Shown here in pieces: positions 60,118 to 64,000 of a stretch of DNA of 64,000 bases (positions within the stretch are counted from its first letter, which is position 1; every line of letters begins with the position of its first letter). Both the position numbers and the translations under genes were made by a program. Source of the stretch: Allium sativum (taxonomy: Eukaryota > Streptophyta > Magnoliopsida > Asparagales > Amaryllidaceae); the NCBI GenBank assembly GCA_030737875.1, contig CM060919.1:808587160-808651159 (forward strand), read 5' to 3'. Under the pieces are notes generated by a model. It was not told where the DNA came from, did not search any database, and worked only from the letters and a program-made list of their open reading frames with translations.

Positions 60118-61330
60118 TCTGATAAAGGAATATTTATTGGATAATCAGATAGAAGTAAAGCATATAGAGTTTTTAATTTAAGAACTAATACTGTAGAAGA
60201 AACATTAAATGTACCTTTTGACGAAAATTATAAAAATATAACAAAACATAACGAAGATGAAAGTGAAAATGAGATTGATGAAACGAATAGTGAAAATAAT
60301 CAACCAAATAAAAGAATTAGATTACTAAGAGATCACCCTATAGAAAATATCTTAGGAGATATTGAATCTGTTATTAGGACTCGAAACCAATTAAATAATA
60401 TAAGTAATTCAGCGTTTATCTCTACCTTTGAACCTAAGAATCCAAAGGAAGCATCATCCGACGATTCATGGATTCTTCCTATGCAAGAAGAATTGAATCA
60501 ATTTACCAGGAATGATGTAGGGGAACTTGTTCCTAGACCAGAGGATAAAACTATAATTGGCCCTAAATGGGTTTTAAAAAATATAATGAATGAACATGGC
60601 GAGGTCGTAAGAAATAAAACACGATTAGTTGCATAGGTTTATAGTCAAGAAGAGGTAATAGATTATGATTAAACCTTTGCCCCCGCAGCAAGATTAGAAG
60701 CAACTATAATCCTACTAGCTTTTGCTAACCATAATAATTTCAAATTATTTGAAATGGATGTTAAAAATGCTTTTCTAAATGGATATGTTAAAGAAGATGT
60801 ATATGTAGAGCAACCACCTCTTTTTAAATACGAAAAATTACCAAATCACATATATAAATTAAAGAAAGCGTTATATAGATTAAAACAAACTCCTAGAGCA
60901 TTGTATGATCAATTAAGAACATAGTTATTACAATCAAACTTTGAGATCGGTAAGATAGACAATACACTTTTTATTAAAAGAAATAAAAACGATATTCAAT
61001 TGGTACAAATATACGTTGATGATATAATCTTCGTATCAACCAATAACAAAATTAATAAAGAATTTTCAGATATTATGATCCAAGAATTTGAGATGAGTCA
61101 TATGGAAGAACTAACATTCTTCTTAGGCTTACAAATCCATCAACTAAAGAATGGAATATTTATTAATCAAGAAAAATATGCAATAGATTTAATTAATAAA
61201 TATAATTTAACAACAGCCAATGGGAGACCAACACCAATGGCAACTAATGTAGCACAAAGTAAGGACGATACGTCAAAAGACGTTGATCAAAAATTATTTA
61301 GAGGTATGATAGGATCATTATTATATATAA
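60118..61330 (+). pseudogene. Copia integrase C-terminus and reverse transcriptase (broken)
   Basis: In the same frame: integrase tail (SKAYRVFNLRTNTVEET), an acidic linker, then RT with DDSWILPMQEELNQFTRND, PKWVLKNIMNEHGEVVRNK, TFAPAARLEATIILLAFA, MDVKNAFLNGYVKEDVYVEQ, YKLKKALYRLKQTPRALYDQ and the intact catalytic box IYVDDIIFVS near 61003-61032. Stops at about 60634 (TAG for Gln), 60670 (TAA) and 60922 (TAG for Trp). The open stretch from 61000 begins inside RT, so its apparent start is not a real start codon. Confidence 0.92.
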
Positions 61331-61942
61331 TGCATAATGTATGTCTCTGTGCAAGATATCAATCGCAACCTAAGGAAACACATTTAAAAGTCATAAAACG
61401 TATTCTAAGATATGTAAAACATACATTAGATTTTGGATTATTTTATCCTAAGGATGTTTCATTTGATTTAATTTCTTATTGTGACGCTAATTACGCGGGA
61501 TATAAATCTGATCTTAAAAGCACTAGTGGAACATGTCATTTCTTAGGACATTCACTAGTTTCCTGGTTTAGTAAAAAGCAAAATACAGTATGCTCGTCAA
61601 CAAATAAAGCAGAATATATACCAGCTGCTTTGGCTTGTTCACAAGTAATATATATGCAACAAACTCTAAATGATTTTGGTTAAGTATAAATAAATCACCA
61701 ATATACCATGATAATACAAGCATTATACATATATCTAAGAATCCAACTCATCATTCAAGAACTAAACATATCGATATACGATATCATTTTCTAAGAGATA
61801 ACGTAAGTAAAGAGAAATTTTCACTTGAATTCATAAAACAAAAAAACAAATAGAAGATATTTTAACAAAACCTTTAAATGAAGCAACGTTTACTAAATTT
61901 AGAAGAGAATTAGGCATTTGTTCTTTAAGTGAAATAAAATAA
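61331..61942 (+). pseudogene. Copia RNase H (broken)
   Basis: RNase H of the copia type: CDANYAGYKSDLKSTSG with the first Asp, GHSLVSWFSKKQ, and SSTNKAEYIPAALACSQV with the Glu. The frame stops at 61681-61683. The remainder is readable after a frameshift (KHIDIRYHFLRDNV) and a second one (DILTKPLNEATFTKF, RRELGICSLSEIK), ending at 61940-61942, the natural C terminus for such proteins. Confidence 0.9.
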
Positions 61943-61994
61943 TTAAATATATAAGTATAAAATTAAATATAATAAAAATCAGAAAAAAACGCAT

Positions 61995-62010
61995 ATGTCG
62001 ACATATAACT
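61995..62010 (+). repeat. ATGTCGACAT palindrome repeat downstream of pol
   Basis: Sixteen bases here (ATGTCGACATATAACT) are identical to 9230-9245 inside the 5' LTR. The core is a perfect 10-bp palindrome. Possible shared cis element; role unknown. Confidence 0.6.
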
Positions 62011-62228
62011 ACTAGATTTTCAAAAATTAATTCCCACAAGAAGTTAGTTACAACATCTAATTAAGCTTCTTATATCGAATTTTCTTCTTCATCTTCTCAT
62101 TTAATTTTTGGAAAAATTCTAAACCATATAAAACAACGGCCTCCACTTATTATAATAATCAAATCAATCCCGAATCGTCCGCCGGACCATCCGAAGGTCC
62201 GTTTCAACGAATTACGCTCGTACTTGTG

Positions 62229-62614
62229 ATGAAATTAGAGGAGAAAATGGAGAATGTACTACAAATGCTCGCTAAAATCCAAGTTTTGCAAATAAGGATG
62301 AATCAAGAGCATGTGAAACAAAGAAAAATCATGTGAAATATATAAAAAAAATTATGGATAACCACACTGATCCGATTGTCATCAAATATGATAATCAAAT
62401 AGTGGAAGAGGAAGAAGAAGAGGAAGAAATGGTTAAAGAAGAAGAAGAAGAAGAAGAAGCACAAACTGAAGGCATGGAGGAAGACGACCAAGTCATATGC
62501 GTAGGCGAAGTATGTTTCGATAGAGAAGGGAATGTAGTTGAGCAAAGCAGGGAATTATGTCTCCATCATCCACATTTCCCAATTCACAAATCCCCAATCG
62601 TTAAGAATCATTAA
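62229..62614 (+). pseudogene. Extra ORF downstream of copia pol (Sirevirus env-like position), broken
   Basis: Two overlapping frames. The first starts at ATG 62229 (MKLEEKMENVLQMLAKIQVL) and stops at 62334-62336; its Leu/Ile/Met spacing suggests a coiled coil. The second is open from 62333, first ATG 62354, with MDNHTDPIVIKYDNQ, a long Glu-rich stretch encoded by GAA repeats, then DDQVICVGEVCFDREGN and stop at 62612-62614. They look like one acidic coiled-coil protein split by a frameshift. An extra ORF in this position occurs in Sireviruses, where it is sometimes called envelope-like. No transmembrane segment is visible here, so function is open. Confidence 0.5.
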
Positions 62615-63058
62615 ACATTTAAAGTTTCTTATTTATTCATAAATACGATGTAATACGTGCAATCCGTGTATTCATAGATATTTTAATTTGTATATTATGT
62701 ATAATGTTTTATTTGTAAAACATTGTTTAAATTATATGGTTTATTCAATGTTTATGTTCAATGCCTTTTAATAGTATAGATTTACAATTATAATTAGAAT
62801 TAAGTATTATAGCATAGATTTAGGGAGAGTTAATTAGATTAAGTCATTTAGATATATATTTAAAAGGAGTATAATCTATTATAATAAAGGATACTATAAA
62901 TGTATTATAGTTAGAGATGTTTTTTGTTGGTGACAAAGGGGGAGAAATTATAAAATAAAGATTAGTTAGGCTTAGTTTAAGGGGGTGTATGTAAGATTCA
63001 TGGTGAAAGGGGGAGTATTCGAAGAATCAGATCAAAAGGTATTAAACATGTATGAATA
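62615..63058 (+). other. 3' untranslated region of copia element with G-rich purine tracts
   Basis: AT-rich sequence with three purine-rich tracts: GACAAAGGGGGAGAAA (62930-62947), TTTAAGGGGGTG (62977-62988) and GAAAGGGGGAGTATTC (63005-63020). Multiple polypurine tracts are usual just upstream of the 3' LTR in Sirevirus-like elements. The 3' LTR itself is not reached because another LTR is inserted at 63059. Confidence 0.65.
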
Positions 63059-64000
63059 TGTAACGACCCAGAAAATCTGAACCAATTTAAAATTTTTAAA
63101 TTGGCTAAAATAATGGATTTTAAATATTTAAAATAAATATTTTCAATAATAGAGATGAAAACTGAGTTTGAATCGACAATTGAAAACGAATATAATTAAT
63201 TATAACTATAAACAGGGCTTGAAAAGGCGCTGCAGTTTCAAAAATTGAATTCAAACTTTGTCGGACTGTACTGGGTGCAAAATAAAACGGATTTTAGCGA
63301 AACTAAAAACATTTAAATCTGTTAGAGAATACCTTTCCAACGAATCTGACAAATTGAAATTTGATAGCGGGAATAAAAAGATATGTCCAGTTGAAAATTC
63401 TGAATAGTCGCTATGGAATTCAAGCCCTTAAAAATGGACATTTTGCAAACGACCTCGGAATTCGACGAAACCACTTTTGTTGGATCCGGGATGTAAAGTT
63501 ATTGCTAGGTTTCAAATTTCATAATTTTTGAAGCTAGTATATGAGCGTGGCAAAAGAAAATGTGTTTTGGTCAATTACAGTTAAATTGGATCGACCAGAA
63601 ATGGGCCTTTTTGCAAACGGTCTCAGAATTCGACGAAACTAGTTTTGTTAGGACCGTATCGTCAATACGAAGCTAGAAAATATTTTTCGAGAATTTTTCT
63701 AGTTAGTATGTGACCCCGGTAAATTGAAATGCGCGTTCAAATTCAATATATAGAGTTATATGTTGATTTTAACGGAAACAGAACGAAACGATCAAATCAG
63801 CTTACGATATATATCCCATTGTGTTCGGAATGGGGGTGAAACGCTATGGACGACAGGCGGTGGGTCCCGTTTCGAGTCCGAATTTTAAGGATGCTTTTTG
63901 CATTTAAAATTAAAATATAAATATATATATATATATATCTCCACTCAGTCAACGTTCAAAAAAAAAAAAAAAATCGCGCTTAAGACCTAGCCCGCCGCCC
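63059..64000 (+). mobile_element. X-family LTR, plus strand, partial
   Basis: Starts TGTAACGACCCAG after GAATA and runs off the window. 63360-63860 is the reverse complement, with divergence, of segments in X1 (29400-29960) and X2 (39640-40160, 47640-48150): for example AATAGTCGCTATGGAATTCA and the CGACAGGCGGTGGG phrase. It is therefore a third insertion of the X family, in the opposite orientation and outside CACTA1. A GC-rich start at 63980-64000 fits the island seen in the other copies. Confidence 0.85.

Larger units (their letters stand above)
8554..63058 (+). mobile_element. Ty1/copia element (Sirevirus-like), split by nested insertions
   Basis: Three separated pieces read as one plus-strand copia element: 8554-10473 (LTR, primer site, Gag/pre-integrase remnant), 13528-13686 (rest of the pre-integrase domain) and 59421-63058 (integrase, RT, RNase H, extra ORF, purine-rich tracts). 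Removing the solo LTR and element T, with one copy of each 5-bp duplication (TAATA, GTTAG), restores continuity. The integrase and RT resemble Sireviruses, for example PRTPQQNGVVERKNRS and the MQEELNQF block, and an additional ORF lies downstream of pol as in that group. Gag is nearly absent: only about 0.2 kb separates the primer site from the protease motif. Several pol stops show the copy is dead. The 3' LTR is not in the window; a new LTR interrupts the element at 63059. Confidence 0.88.

Noticed and set aside
62333..62614. Start of the acidic ORF at 62333
   Set aside because: That codon is GTG; the first ATG in frame is at 62354, and the true start is more likely upstream at 62229 in the other frame.

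Overview
The window is repeat-rich nuclear DNA of a flowering plant, most likely a eudicot. I found no intact host gene. Almost everything that can be assigned is transposable-element DNA: Ty3/gypsy chromoviruses with Met-initiator tRNA primer sites, a Sirevirus-type Ty1/copia element, CACTA DNA transposons, a solo LTR, giant-LTR non-autonomous elements and a possible LINE tail. The only recognisable host sequence is a broken, intron-containing fragment of the protease gene DEG7, carried inside a CACTA transposon.

Layout. 1-5449: 5' part of a degenerate Tekay-like Ty3/gypsy element on the minus strand (LTR 2587-5449, gag, protease, reverse transcriptase running off the left edge). 5450-8553: old AT-rich sequence with a possible LINE 3' end. 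8554-63058: a Ty1/copia (Sirevirus-like) element on the plus strand, split by later insertions. Its pieces are 8554-10473 (LTR, PBS, gag/pre-integrase remnant), 13528-13686, and 59421-63058 (integrase, RT, RNase H, extra acidic ORF, purine-rich tracts). A solo LTR (10474-13527, TSD TAATA) and a whole Ty3/gypsy chromovirus, here called T (13687-59420, TSD GTTAG), sit in it. Another LTR begins at 63059 and runs off the right edge.

Inside T, a CACTA element (CACTA1, 16377-49075, TSD GAT) lies between the primer site and gag, and a second CACTA element (CACTA2, 53786-56862, TSD TCT) lies in the 3' LTR. CACTA1 carries a TnpA-like remnant and the DEG7 exons, and has itself been hit by two members of a giant-LTR family, here called X. 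X1 (21552-30213, TSD GAATT) is old and rearranged. X2 (33694-48464, TSD GATGG) is young, with two nearly identical LTRs of about 6.8 and 7.0 kb around an interior of only about 1.0 kb. Insertion order: copia, then T, then CACTA1, then X1 and X2.

How it fits together: none of the pol genes is intact, because stops, frameshifts and lost catalytic residues break all of them. X2 has LTRs, primer site and polypurine tract but no coding capacity, so it must have been mobilised in trans. Its motif upstream of the polypurine tract matches that of T, pointing to Tekay-type machinery. The most notable items are the giant-LTR family, its length-variable 27-bp minisatellite, the rearranged X1 copy and the DEG7 capture.
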